Below are positions 9,301 through 16,765 of a DNA stretch of 36,213 bases, piece after piece. The translations under genes were made by a program, and so were the position numbers. Source of the DNA: Parabacteroides goldsteinii (GTDB taxonomy: Bacteria > Bacteroidota > Bacteroidia > Bacteroidales > Tannerellaceae); assembly GCF_015550595.1 (NCBI RefSeq), contig NZ_JADNBB010000046.1, positions 1 to 36,213 of the forward strand, written 5' to 3'. How positions within the stretch are numbered: position 1 is the first letter of the stretch; the number at the start of each line of letters is the position of its first letter. Under the pieces are notes generated by a model. That model made no database searches and had not been told where the DNA came from. It saw nothing but the letters and a program-made list of their open reading frames with translations.

Positions 9301-9576
9301 AATGAAGACATCGAAGTTGCCGTTACGGTCGGAAGCGAAAGCGATCCGTTTTCCGTCGGGCGACCAGACGGGGCGTGTGTCGTGGGCCTGGTGGGTTGTC
9401 AACTGGGTGGCTTTACCACCTGTAGCCGGTACGGTATAGATATCGCCTTTATAGGTGAATGCTATTGTTCCTCCGTCCGGGGAAATTGCCGGGTAACGCA
9501 TCCATAACGGATCATTGTCGGCAAAAACGGACCCTGTCAACAAAAGGGCCGATGTTAAGATCAGTAATTTTTTCAT
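6310..9576 (-). CDS. Tricorn-like S41 family peptidase (paralogue 1)
   Basis: A 1088-residue exported protein: signal peptide 1-19 (ending SVFA), TolB/tricorn-type beta-propeller repeats to about 540 (recurrent SPDG motifs), an Asp/Lys-rich linker at about 566-603, a beta segment, PDZ (near 810-870) and an S41 core to the end. The S41 core has Ser776-His777 (GSHTG) and VDTRHNGGG, but the stretch aligned with the nucleophile of tricorn reads YSNAHG, with Ala995 where its paralogue at 11565 has Ser966. Either Ser993 acts instead or this copy is not a classical serine peptidase. Proposed role: periplasmic peptide trimming. Single-gene unit. Confidence 0.88.
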   Translation of the reverse strand: MKKLLILTSALLLTGSVFADNDPLWMRYPAISPDGGTIAFTYKGDIYTVPATGGKATQLTTHQAHDTRPVWSPDGKRIAFASDRNGNFDVFIMNKEGGAPTQLTTHSANEYPDTFSDNEHVLYTASIQQDVKDSQFPSSLFAQVYQVNTTGGRPTLYSSLAMENIALSKDGSQLLYNDFKGYEDPWRKHHQSSITRDIWLCSSGNDRSFKKITTFRGEDRNPVWTADGKAFYYLSEEKGSFNIFKNDLTGKNGKQITNHTTHPVRFLTSDNNGMLCYGYDGEIYTIKEGGQPSKVKVNIISDQTENDLIHRLMSNGATSIAVSPNGKEVAFIVRGDVYVTSVEYETTRQITDTPQQERNIDFSPDGRSLVYSAERGETWGIYQSSLARKDDKYFTYAQEIKEEPLVVTDKTSFQPAYSPDGKEVAFLEDRTTLRVINLKSKQVRTVLDGKYNYSYSDGDQTYQWSPDSKWFLVEYIAIGGWNNKDIALVKADGSGDITNLTESGYSDGNPKWVLDGKAMIWSSDRAGYRSHGSWGAQDDTYIMFFDAEAYDKFRLSKEELALIDDEDKEKDEDKKDDKKESKAKKDDKKKEDKDKKDDKDKPVEPLKFDLENRKDRVIRLTINSSNLGDAVLTPKGDKLYYCASFEKGYDLWERNFKENTTKLLIKEVGGGRMFTDKKGENLFLVSGGQLKKVEIKDSKTKNIPFKAEFSYRPPQEREYIFNHVWRQVEDKFYDPTLHGIDWDGYKKAYARYLPHINNNYDFQEMLSELLGELNGSHTGARFRPSSSAPATACLGAFYDNSYNGDGLKIAEIIAKGPLTLADTKIKPGCIIEKINEKPIKNGEDYYPLLNGKAGKKILLSVYNPATKERFEEQVKPISYGEQSNLLYKRWVENCRKKVDELSGGKIGYVHVKGMNSESFREVYSELLGRCRNKEAVIVDTRHNGGGWLHDDLATLLSGKEYQRFMPRGQYIGSDPFNKWLKPSCVLVCEDNYSNAHGFPWVYKTLGIGKLIGAPVPGTMTAVWWESQIDPSIVFGIPQVGVQDMQGNYLENHELEPDIEIYNTPESQLKGEDHQLEEAVKVMLQTVKK

Positions 9577-9718
9577 GCGTTTATTAATTTCCGTAAAAGT
9601 ACAAGATTATTTTTATACGAAACTAAAAAAGTCAAAACAAAGCGAGATAAGTGTCTGTTTTATTAAACGAAGTATAGTCAATAAGGCGAGATAGTTAACA
9701 ATTTATTCCTATACAAAT

Positions 9719-10096
9719 ACTATTCTTTATATACTGGCAAAGGACTCCGGTTCTACTACCACGCTTACCGGAGCCAACGGGTATCATGATCTCGTTCAGG
9801 CTTTCGTTGCCGAAACAGTATTTACATTTATCTTCCTGCTTGTTGTTTTAGGTTCCACATCCAAAGGAGCCAATACCAAGTTTGCCGGTATCGCTATCGG
9901 TCTGGCCCTGGTGTTGATCCATATTGTTTGTATCCCTATTACCGGAACATCGGTGAACCCGGCACGTAGTATCGGTCCGGCTTTGTTCCAGGGTGGTGAA
10001 GCTCTCTCACAATTATGGTTGTTCATCGTTGCACCTTTCCTGGGAGCCGCAATAGCTGCTTTGGTATGGAAAGGAATGGATACGGAAGAAGCATAA
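9719..10096 (+). pseudogene. aqpZ: 5'-truncated aquaporin (AqpZ-like)
   Basis: The frame reads the last ~125 residues of a bacterial aquaporin: LYILAKDSG, then FVAETVFTFIFLLVVLGS, IAIGLALVLIHIVCIPITG, the second NPA motif (TSVNPARSIGPA) and the final transmembrane helix, ending at a normal stop and terminator. The first half, including the first NPA motif, is missing. Upstream of about 9719 the sequence is AT-rich with an in-frame TAG at 9692, and no ATG lies in frame near the break. The stretch 9577-9718 holds nothing else I can identify apart from the promoter region of the minus-strand protease. Confidence 0.85.
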
Positions 10097-10121
10097 TCCT
10101 TTGTTTACAAATTATATAATT

Positions 10122-10155
10122 AAATCCCGGAAGCTATACTCTCGGGATTTTTTTG
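10122..10155 (+). terminator. Terminator after the aquaporin remnant
   Basis: AAATCCCG (10122-10129) pairs with CGGGATTT (10143-10150), followed by a T-run. It is intact although the gene it served is truncated. Confidence 0.8.
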
Positions 10156-10156
10156 T

Positions 10157-10164
10157 TATATTTG
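10157..10164 (+). promoter_or_regulatory. -7 box (TATATTTG) for the aldo/keto reductase
   Basis: TATATTTG fits TAnnTTTG immediately after the aquaporin terminator, 40 bases before the ATG at 10205. Confidence 0.6.
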
Positions 10165-10204
10165 AGCAGTTTAATTCGCTGTTTACTTAATTCTGATCCG
10201 GATT

Positions 10205-11383
10205 ATGGGAAAAAAAGGTGTTGATCGAAGAAACTTCCTGAAGCTCTCCACGGTAGCGGGAGCCGGTTTATTATTTGCTCCGGACGCTTTGGCGTCGACT
10301 CCGGGAGCCGGAAAAGAAACTAAAATTCCTATGCGTCCTTTAGGTAAAACGGGAGTGGAGTTACCTATCCTTAGTATGGGCGTGGACCGGCCTGACAGCA
10401 ATAATGTACTTCGCGCCGCCTTTAATTCGGGTATCATCCATTTCGATACAGCCCACCGGTACCAGAACGGACGGAATGAAGAGATGATCGGTAACTTCTT
10501 TGATGGTAAACCGCGTAGTTCCTGCTTTATCGCAACTAAAGTCATGTTCGATTATCCGTTGCGGGACAATTTTGAACAAGACCTGCTCGATAAACTGGCT
10601 GTCAGCCTGAAGCGTCTTAAAATGGATCATGTCGATCTCTTCTATACCCATTCCGTCAGTACAGCAGAAAAGATACAAGACAAACGCATCCTCGCTGTTT
10701 TACAAAAGATCAAGGCCGAAGGTAAAACGCGCTTTGTCGGTTTCTCTTCCCACGACCAGAAACCGGAACTGATCGATGCCGCCATCGAAACCGGTATTTA
10801 CGATGTTGCCCTGATCAGTTATAACTTCAAAATGAAGAATATAAAGGAGACGGACGAAGCAATCGAGCGGGGTGTAAAGGCAGGAATGGGCTTTATTGCC
10901 ATGAAGACGATGGCAGGAGGCACCGAAGATGCCGACGGAAAGAAAAAGATAAACGGCCGCGCCTGTCTGAAATGGATCTGGCGGAATAAGAATATCACGA
11001 CAGTTATCCCGGGCCTGACCAATTATGACCATCTGGATGAATGTCTGGCTGCCGCCCATGATATGGCGTTGACACAGGAGGAACAGGATTACCTGTTGGC
11101 TTTATGCGATCAGGAGTCTTTGTATTGCCAGCAATGCGGTGAATGCCGTGAACAGTGTCCCGAACAATTGCCTATACCCGATATTATGCGTGCTTATATG
11201 TATGCCTACGGTTATAAGCATGCCCAACAATCGAAAGAAACCTTACTCGGCCTTGGGTTGAAGCAGGATATATGTACCGATTGCGATGTTTGCCAGGTGA
11301 ATTGCCCTTCCGGCTTTGACGTCTCTAAGAAAATTGCATCTATTATCCCGGTTGTACAGGTACCGAATGAATTCCTGACCTGA
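10205..11383 (+). CDS. Tat-exported aldo/keto reductase with C-terminal 4Fe-4S motifs
   Basis: A 392-residue protein with a twin-arginine signal (RRNFLK at 8-13, then a hydrophobic stretch and ALAS), an aldo/keto reductase barrel and a ferredoxin-like tail. The AKR tetrad is visible as Asp81, Tyr86, Lys112 and His149. The tail has two clusters of the CxxCxxCxxxC type: Cys308/311/314/318 and Cys357/360/363/367, enough for two 4Fe-4S clusters. Such fusions are a recognised Bacteroidales/anaerobe subfamily of folded, cofactor-loaded oxidoreductases exported by Tat. The substrate is unknown. It stands alone with its own promoter box. Confidence 0.92.
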   Translation: MGKKGVDRRNFLKLSTVAGAGLLFAPDALASTPGAGKETKIPMRPLGKTGVELPILSMGVDRPDSNNVLRAAFNSGIIHFDTAHRYQNGRNEEMIGNFFDGKPRSSCFIATKVMFDYPLRDNFEQDLLDKLAVSLKRLKMDHVDLFYTHSVSTAEKIQDKRILAVLQKIKAEGKTRFVGFSSHDQKPELIDAAIETGIYDVALISYNFKMKNIKETDEAIERGVKAGMGFIAMKTMAGGTEDADGKKKINGRACLKWIWRNKNITTVIPGLTNYDHLDECLAAAHDMALTQEEQDYLLALCDQESLYCQQCGECREQCPEQLPIPDIMRAYMYAYGYKHAQQSKETLLGLGLKQDICTDCDVCQVNCPSGFDVSKKIASIIPVVQVPNEFLT

Positions 11384-11402
11384 TTTCTGTTTGACAAAAT
11401 GA

Positions 11403-11468
11403 TACTACTATACCGGCTATTTCGGATTACTATACCAAGTATTTTGAATTAGTATACCGGGTAATATA
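11403..11468 (+). repeat. Three 22-bp direct repeats (ACTATACC core), possible operator
   Basis: The core TATACC occurs at 11409, 11431 and 11453, exactly 22 bases apart. The aligned 22-bp units share attACTATACC followed two bases later by GTATTT-like sequence (third copy AGTATACC). The spacing is about two helical turns, so bound proteins would lie on one face. The repeats sit about 65 bases upstream of the -7 box of the second tricorn-like gene. Confidence 0.65.
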
Positions 11469-11532
11469 TTTTAACGTATCAGAAAGATAACGGATATCTC
11501 TTGTATTCATGCAATTTGTCATTCTCTTTTTT

Positions 11533-11540
11533 TACCTTTG
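11533..11540 (+). promoter_or_regulatory. -7 box (TACCTTTG) for the second tricorn-like gene
   Basis: TACCTTTG matches the consensus, 24 bases before the ATG at 11565. The TTTG at 11515 is too close to be a standard -33 box. Confidence 0.65.
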
Positions 11541-11564
11541 CCCGTAGACTAAACTAATATTAAC

Positions 11565-14500
11565 ATGAACAAGAAACTTATTCTTTCCTTGCTCGCTTTA
11601 GCCGGAGTTCCTGCCCTGATGATGGCAGCGGACGATGCACGTCTGTTGCGTTTCCCGGCTACCAATGGTAGCGAAATCGTTTTTTCGTATGCCGGCGATT
11701 TGTATAAGGTACCCGCAAAGGGTGGAGAAGCCCAACGACTGACCTCACATGTCGGTTATGAAATGTTTCCTCGTTTTTCGCCGGATGGTAAAACGATTGC
11801 GTTTACCGGTCAATATGATGGAAATACGGAAGTGTTTACTATTCCTTCTACCGGAGGCGAACCTTTGCGCGTGACCTACACCGCAACCAACAAACGTGAT
11901 GACCTGGGCGACCGTATGGGCCCGAACAACATCGTAATGACCTGGACGCCCGATGGCAGCCGTATTGTCTACCGTAACCGTATCAGCGACGGTTTTTCCG
12001 GTAAACTTTATACTGTGGACAAGGAAGGTGGCCTGTCTGATGTGATCCCGCTGCCCGAGGGTGGTTTTTGCAGCTACTCACCGGATGGGAAGCGGCTGGC
12101 ATACAATCGCGTGATGCGTGAGTTTCGTACCTGGAAATACTATAAAGGTGGTATGGCGGACGATATCTGGATTTATGATCCTGAAAAGAAATCTGTTGAA
12201 AATATTACGGATAACGTAGCACAGGATATTATCCCCATGTGGATCGGTGATGAAATATTCTATCTCTCCGATCGTGACCGGACAATGAATATTTTTGTTT
12301 ATAACACAAAAACGAAGCAGACCAGCAAAGTAACTGACTTCACTGAATATGATGTAAAATTCCCCAGTGCGCACGGAAATACGATCGTATTTGAAAATGG
12401 TGGTTATATCTACAAAATGGATGCTATTTCAAAAAAGCCCGAAAAGATAAATATCGAACTGACATCGGATAATATATACGCCCGCAGTGAGATAAAAGAC
12501 GGTTCCGGGTACATTACGGAAGCCAGCATTTCTCCCGACGGCGAACGTATCGTAATTACCTCCCGTGGCGAAGTTTTCAACTTACCTGTCGATAAAGGGG
12601 TAACGAAGAATATCACCCGCTCACCGGGACAGCATGATCGTGAAGCCCAGTGGTCGCCCGATGGAAAGCAAATCGCTTACATTTCCGATGGAACCGGTGA
12701 GACGGAACTGTATTTGCAGGAAGCAACAGGCAGCGAACCTGTTCAACTGACAAAGAACAACGATACCTATATCCGCTCTTTCGAATGGAGTCCGGATTCG
12801 AAGACAATTGTCTATACAGATCGTAAGAATCGTATCAACCTATTGGATGTAGCAACGAAACAGGTAACTGTAGCCGTGCAAGACCCGATGGCAGAAATAA
12901 GGGATGTTACTTTCTCTCCGGATAGTAAATGGCTGACTTATTCCCGTCCGGCTAATAATGAACATAGCATTATTTATGTTTACGATATTGCCGGTAAGAA
13001 AGAATATCCGGTAACAGATAAGTGGTACGACTCCGGATCACCAGTCTTCAGTAACGACGGCAAATACCTGATATTCTCTTCTGCACGCGATTTCAACCCG
13101 ACTTATGGTTCATTGGAATGGAACCATGTCTATAATAATATGGGAGGAGTTTATCTGGCCCTGTTATCTAAAGAAACTCCTTCTCCTTTCCTGGAAAAGG
13201 ATGCGCAGGTTGCAGTCAAAGAGGATAAAGTAAAGAAAGAAGAACCGAAGAAAGAGGCAAAGAGAGAAACTGCTTCTGAAACACCTGTTGTAAAGATCGA
13301 CGTGGAAGGTATTTCCGAACGTATTGTTCAGCTTCCGCTGGCAGGTTCGCGTTATGGTAATTTCTATGGCGATGGAAACAAGGTGTATTATTTCGGCCGG
13401 GGCGGCACGAAGGTATACGATCTGGATAAACAGAAAGAAGATGTCGTAGCCGATGGTGCATCGATGTCAGTAACGCCCGGAAGTAAAAAGGCTCTTTTCT
13501 ATAAAGGAGGAGAACTTTACGTAACCGATATTCCTTCGGGAAAGGCGGATCTTAGTGAAGCTGTCAACCTGTCGAATATGAAGATCACAACCGATTATCC
13601 GAAGGAATGGGCCCAGATCTTCGATGAAGCCTGGCGTGCCTATCGGGATGGTTTCTATGTAGAGAATATGCATGGAGTAGACTGGAAAGCAATCAAAGAA
13701 AAATATGCAGTCCTATTACCGTATGTAAAGACCCGTCTGGATCTGAACTATGTGATCGGTGAAATGATCGGCGAACTGAATTGCGGTCATGCCTATGTAA
13801 ATCCGGGTGAACTGGATCGTCCGGAACGTATACAGACCGGTTTGTTAGGAGCTGAAATATCCCGTGACAAGAGCGGTTTCTTCCGTTTGGAAAAGATCCT
13901 GCCGGGTGCTTCCTGGAGCAAAGATCTGCGTTCTCCGCTTACGGAGCCGGGTATCGAAGCTAAAGCCGGCGAATTTATCGTAGCCATCGATGGTGTTCCG
14001 ACGAACAGTGTAAAAGATATGTACAGCTTATTGGTGGGTAAAGCCGGTGTGCCAACTGAACTTTCCCTGAACAGCAAACCGCAGTTGGCCGGAGCCCGTA
14101 AGATTGTGATCAGCCCGCTTGCCGAAGAATATTCTTTGTATCATTATAACTGGGTACAGGACAATATCAAAAAGGTGGATAAGGCAACGAATGGCCGTGT
14201 CGGATATATCTATATCCCGGACATGGGTGTAGAAGGATTGAACGAATTTTCCCGCTATTTCTATCCACAGTTGGATAAAGATGGCCTGATTATCGATGAC
14301 CGTGCCAACGGTGGTGGTAATGTTTCCCCGATGATCCTCGAACGCTTGTCACGTGAACCGTACCGTTTGACAATGCGTCGCGGCTCCAATCATATCGGAA
14401 CTGTTCCCGATGCAGTACAGGTGGGCCCGAAAGTTTGTCTTATCAACAAATATTCTGCTTCGGACGGTGACTTGTTCCCGTGGGGCTTCCGTGCCCTGGG

Positions 14501-14801
14501 CTTAGGAAAACTGATCGGAACCCGTACCTGGGGTGGTATCGTCGGTATCAGTGGTCCGCTGCCTTACATGGACGGAACCGATATCCGTGTACCGTTTTTC
14601 ACCAGCTATGATCCGAAAACCGGCCAGTGGATCATCGAAAACCACGGTGTCGACCCGGATATCCTGATCGATAACGATCCGATCAAGGAGTGGAACGGCG
14701 AAGACCAGCAGTTGAACAAGGCGATCGAAGAAGTGATGAAAGATCTTCAGAACCGTAAGCCGTTGGCTCCGGTTCCGGCACCGAGGGACTTCAGCAAATA
14801 A
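11565..14801 (+). CDS. Tricorn-like S41 family peptidase (paralogue 2)
   Basis: A 1078-residue exported protein with the same plan as the minus-strand paralogue at 6310-9576: signal peptide 1-21 (ending MMAA), beta-propeller repeats with SPDG motifs to about 540, a Lys/Glu-rich linker (about 548-570), a beta segment, a PDZ domain (about 760-845) and an S41 core. The nucleophile region reads YSASDGD with Ser966-Asp967, matching the Ser-Asp pair of archaeal tricorn; the catalytic His is His742, in CGH rather than the SH of paralogue 1. It is expected to be an active periplasmic protease. Single-gene unit with an unusual repeat array upstream. Confidence 0.9.
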   Translation: MNKKLILSLLALAGVPALMMAADDARLLRFPATNGSEIVFSYAGDLYKVPAKGGEAQRLTSHVGYEMFPRFSPDGKTIAFTGQYDGNTEVFTIPSTGGEPLRVTYTATNKRDDLGDRMGPNNIVMTWTPDGSRIVYRNRISDGFSGKLYTVDKEGGLSDVIPLPEGGFCSYSPDGKRLAYNRVMREFRTWKYYKGGMADDIWIYDPEKKSVENITDNVAQDIIPMWIGDEIFYLSDRDRTMNIFVYNTKTKQTSKVTDFTEYDVKFPSAHGNTIVFENGGYIYKMDAISKKPEKINIELTSDNIYARSEIKDGSGYITEASISPDGERIVITSRGEVFNLPVDKGVTKNITRSPGQHDREAQWSPDGKQIAYISDGTGETELYLQEATGSEPVQLTKNNDTYIRSFEWSPDSKTIVYTDRKNRINLLDVATKQVTVAVQDPMAEIRDVTFSPDSKWLTYSRPANNEHSIIYVYDIAGKKEYPVTDKWYDSGSPVFSNDGKYLIFSSARDFNPTYGSLEWNHVYNNMGGVYLALLSKETPSPFLEKDAQVAVKEDKVKKEEPKKEAKRETASETPVVKIDVEGISERIVQLPLAGSRYGNFYGDGNKVYYFGRGGTKVYDLDKQKEDVVADGASMSVTPGSKKALFYKGGELYVTDIPSGKADLSEAVNLSNMKITTDYPKEWAQIFDEAWRAYRDGFYVENMHGVDWKAIKEKYAVLLPYVKTRLDLNYVIGEMIGELNCGHAYVNPGELDRPERIQTGLLGAEISRDKSGFFRLEKILPGASWSKDLRSPLTEPGIEAKAGEFIVAIDGVPTNSVKDMYSLLVGKAGVPTELSLNSKPQLAGARKIVISPLAEEYSLYHYNWVQDNIKKVDKATNGRVGYIYIPDMGVEGLNEFSRYFYPQLDKDGLIIDDRANGGGNVSPMILERLSREPYRLTMRRGSNHIGTVPDAVQVGPKVCLINKYSASDGDLFPWGFRALGLGKLIGTRTWGGIVGISGPLPYMDGTDIRVPFFTSYDPKTGQWIIENHGVDPDILIDNDPIKEWNGEDQQLNKAIEEVMKDLQNRKPLAPVPAPRDFSK

Positions 14802-14826
14802 GTAAAAGTATATATGCTTTTCTATC

Positions 14827-14870
14827 AAAGGTTGCATGCTATTGTCAAAAAGCGTGCAACCTTTTTTATT
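14827..14870 (+). terminator. Terminator after tricorn-like paralogue 2
   Basis: AAAGGTTGCA (14827-14836) pairs with TGCAACCTTT (14855-14864), followed by a long T-rich tract. Confidence 0.85.
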
Positions 14871-14871
14871 T

Positions 14872-14905
14872 TTTGTGCTATCGTTTAATAATTCTTTTAC
14901 CTTTG
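14872..14905 (+). promoter_or_regulatory. Promoter of cassette A (TTTG / TACCTTTG)
   Basis: A -33 TTTG at 14872-14875 and a -7 TACCTTTG at 14898-14905, 26 bases start to start, is the best complete match to the Bacteroidetes housekeeping promoter in the window. It lies 19 bases before the sigma gene, so the sigma/FecR pair is probably expressed constitutively. Confidence 0.7.
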
Positions 14906-14924
14906 CAAAGTAACTACATACGTT

Positions 14925-15503
14925 ATGGATAAGGAATCACATCACATCTGTAATCTTAAAAGGGGAGATATCGCATCTTTTGAATACTTGTATAATTGTT
15001 GGAGTGGCAAGCTATACAATTTTGTAATGCGTATATCCCAGGGTGATACTTACCTGGCCGAAGAGATCGTTCAGTCCGTATTTATTAAGGTGTGGGAAGG
15101 CAGAGATCAAGTCGATGCCGACAAGTCGTTCGGTGCTTACATCTGCACTATCGCCAAAAATCAACTGGTCAATATCTATCAACACCGGATGCTCGAACAG
15201 GTTTATCAGGCAAAAATAAAAACATCCGAACCCATAGAGAATACAACAGAGAAAGAGGTCGACTATCATTTATTGGAAGAATATATCGGATCTTTGATAG
15301 AACAACTACCTCCTGCCCGTAAAGAAATATTTGTGTTGAGTCGTCGCAAATTGCTGACAAATAAGGAAATTGCAGCAAAACTCAATTTATCTGAAAATAC
15401 TGTCGAGTCGCAGTTGACCAAAGCGATCGCTTTCCTCCGTAGCAAGATAGATCGTCATTATAATGTCTCTATCCCCTTGCTCCTTTTTTTATTTATTGAT
15501 TAA
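14925..15503 (+). CDS. ECF sigma factor (Bacteroides expansion family), cassette A
   Basis: A 192-residue RNA polymerase sigma factor with region 2 at about 20-90 (FEYLYNCWSGKLYNF, then AEEIVQSVFIKVWEG) and region 4 at about 120-180 (LPPARKEIFVLSRR, then NKEIAAKLNLSENTVESQL as the helix-turn-helix). This matches the Bacteroides expansion ECF group that is controlled by FecR anti-sigma factors. A FecR gene follows 71 bases later, then an STN-domain SusC, so it is expected to activate the SusC/SusD/phosphatase genes when the ligand is present. The C-terminus ends in an unusually hydrophobic tail (IPLLLFLFID). Confidence 0.93.
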   Translation: MDKESHHICNLKRGDIASFEYLYNCWSGKLYNFVMRISQGDTYLAEEIVQSVFIKVWEGRDQVDADKSFGAYICTIAKNQLVNIYQHRMLEQVYQAKIKTSEPIENTTEKEVDYHLLEEYIGSLIEQLPPARKEIFVLSRRKLLTNKEIAAKLNLSENTVESQLTKAIAFLRSKIDRHYNVSIPLLLFLFID

Positions 15504-15574
15504 TAAAAGTTAAAACCATACATGTGGGTAACGGATTTTATTTCGTCGCCTGTATACCTAATAGACACGATAAA

Positions 15575-16597
15575 ATGGAAAAGACAGATTACATACAATT
15601 ATTCGATAAGTTCCTGCAGAAGCAGGCTACTCAGGAAGAGGTGCAGACACTTATCCAATGGCTGAAAAGCGAAGGTTCGTTTCAGGATTGGGCGGAAGAA
15701 GAGTGGGACATGGCTTCTTCTACGATGGATGCCCGCTTGCAACAAAAATTGTTGGGACAGATAAAGGAGAAGATCGGCTTGGAAACGCAACAGGCACCAT
15801 TGAAAAGGAATAAATATCGTACACTTTATCTATGGACTGCCCGTATAGCTTCTGTTGTAATACTTTTATTATTGACCGGAATCTCAGTCTATCATTATGC
15901 TATGGAACAGCAGAAGATGCAAGATATGATTGTCTCGGTCGAAAAAGGGCAAAAAGCAAATGTTGTACTTCCTGACGGTTCTAAAGTATGGGTTAATTCC
16001 GATTCAAGATTGATTTATGGAAGTCGTTTTACATCTAAAGAGAGAATCCTGGAACTGGAAGGTGAAGCCTATTTTGAAGTGGCTCCCGATAAGGATCGCC
16101 CCTTTATTGTGGAGACGAATGATTTGGCTGTCCGGGCATTGGGTACTAGCTTCAATGTGAAATCTTATGAAGAAGAAAAGGATATATCCACTGTTTTAAT
16201 GACTGGAAAAGTTGAAGTATCAAGCAGTTATGATCGCCTAGTATTAAATCCGAATGAAAGAATAGTCTTTGATAAGCAAACCGGGCATATGGAAAAGAGT
16301 AGTGTGGAAAATGCTGAAGAGTATATTAATTGGAAATTCAATGAATTGACATTTAAAGGGGAAACTTTTGAAAATATAGTTCACACTCTGGAACGCTATT
16401 ATAATACTCGCATTGTTTTTGAATCGGAATCATTAAAAAAATATCGTTTTACAGGAACGCCCGGAAATACCAGTTTGGAAAGTATTTTGCAGATACTGTC
16501 CCTGACTTCTCCTTTATCGTATGAAGTGAAGGATAGCTTGATTATCTTACGGGAGAATGTGAAGCAGAAAGCATATTATGAAAAAGCATTGAAATAA
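15575..16597 (+). CDS. FecR-type anti-sigma factor, cassette A
   Basis: A 340-residue inner-membrane regulator: cytoplasmic anti-sigma part (1-86), one transmembrane segment (about 87-107), a periplasmic FecR domain (VSVEKGQKANVVLPDGSKV, LEGEAYFEV, ALGTSFNVKSY) and a C-terminal DUF4974-type domain ending near SYEVKDSLIILRE. It holds the preceding sigma factor inactive until the SusC STN domain signals. The ATG at 15575 is chosen; an in-frame ATG at 15524 would only add 17 residues unlike the family. About 170 bases separate it from the SusC gene. Confidence 0.92.
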   Translation: MEKTDYIQLFDKFLQKQATQEEVQTLIQWLKSEGSFQDWAEEEWDMASSTMDARLQQKLLGQIKEKIGLETQQAPLKRNKYRTLYLWTARIASVVILLLLTGISVYHYAMEQQKMQDMIVSVEKGQKANVVLPDGSKVWVNSDSRLIYGSRFTSKERILELEGEAYFEVAPDKDRPFIVETNDLAVRALGTSFNVKSYEEEKDISTVLMTGKVEVSSSYDRLVLNPNERIVFDKQTGHMEKSSVENAEEYINWKFNELTFKGETFENIVHTLERYYNTRIVFESESLKKYRFTGTPGNTSLESILQILSLTSPLSYEVKDSLIILRENVKQKAYYEKALK

Positions 16598-16662
16598 ATA
16601 TATTGTTGTTTAACTTTTAAATTAATGGGATATGAGAAACACAGAATGAGAGGAGTAATAAA

Positions 16663-16686
16663 GGGACAGTGCCTGGCACCATCCCC
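16663..16686 (+). repeat. 24-bp quasi-palindrome in the SusC leader of cassette A
   Basis: The outer pair GGGA/TCCC and the inner pair GTGCC/GGCAC flank a single central T, with CA/CA mismatches between. In RNA this gives a GC-rich hairpin in an otherwise AT-rich leader, ~80 bases before the SusC start. It resembles REP-type palindromes in size and shape; no second copy is seen in this window. Confidence 0.5.
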
Positions 16687-16765
16687 TATCGTGATTTATA
16701 ACCGCACTTAAGTATCTCGCAAATAGTAAGTGCAATTAGTAAATACCTTTAATCTCTACAAATTT

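Noticed and set aside
11403-11468. Periodic repeats considered as a small CRISPR array
   Set aside because: Only three imperfect 22-bp units, with no spacers between them and no cas genes; a regulator-binding array fits better.
16730-16765. GTG start for the cassette A SusC
   Set aside because: It would add 12 residues before the signal region; the ATG at 16766 is a normal start.
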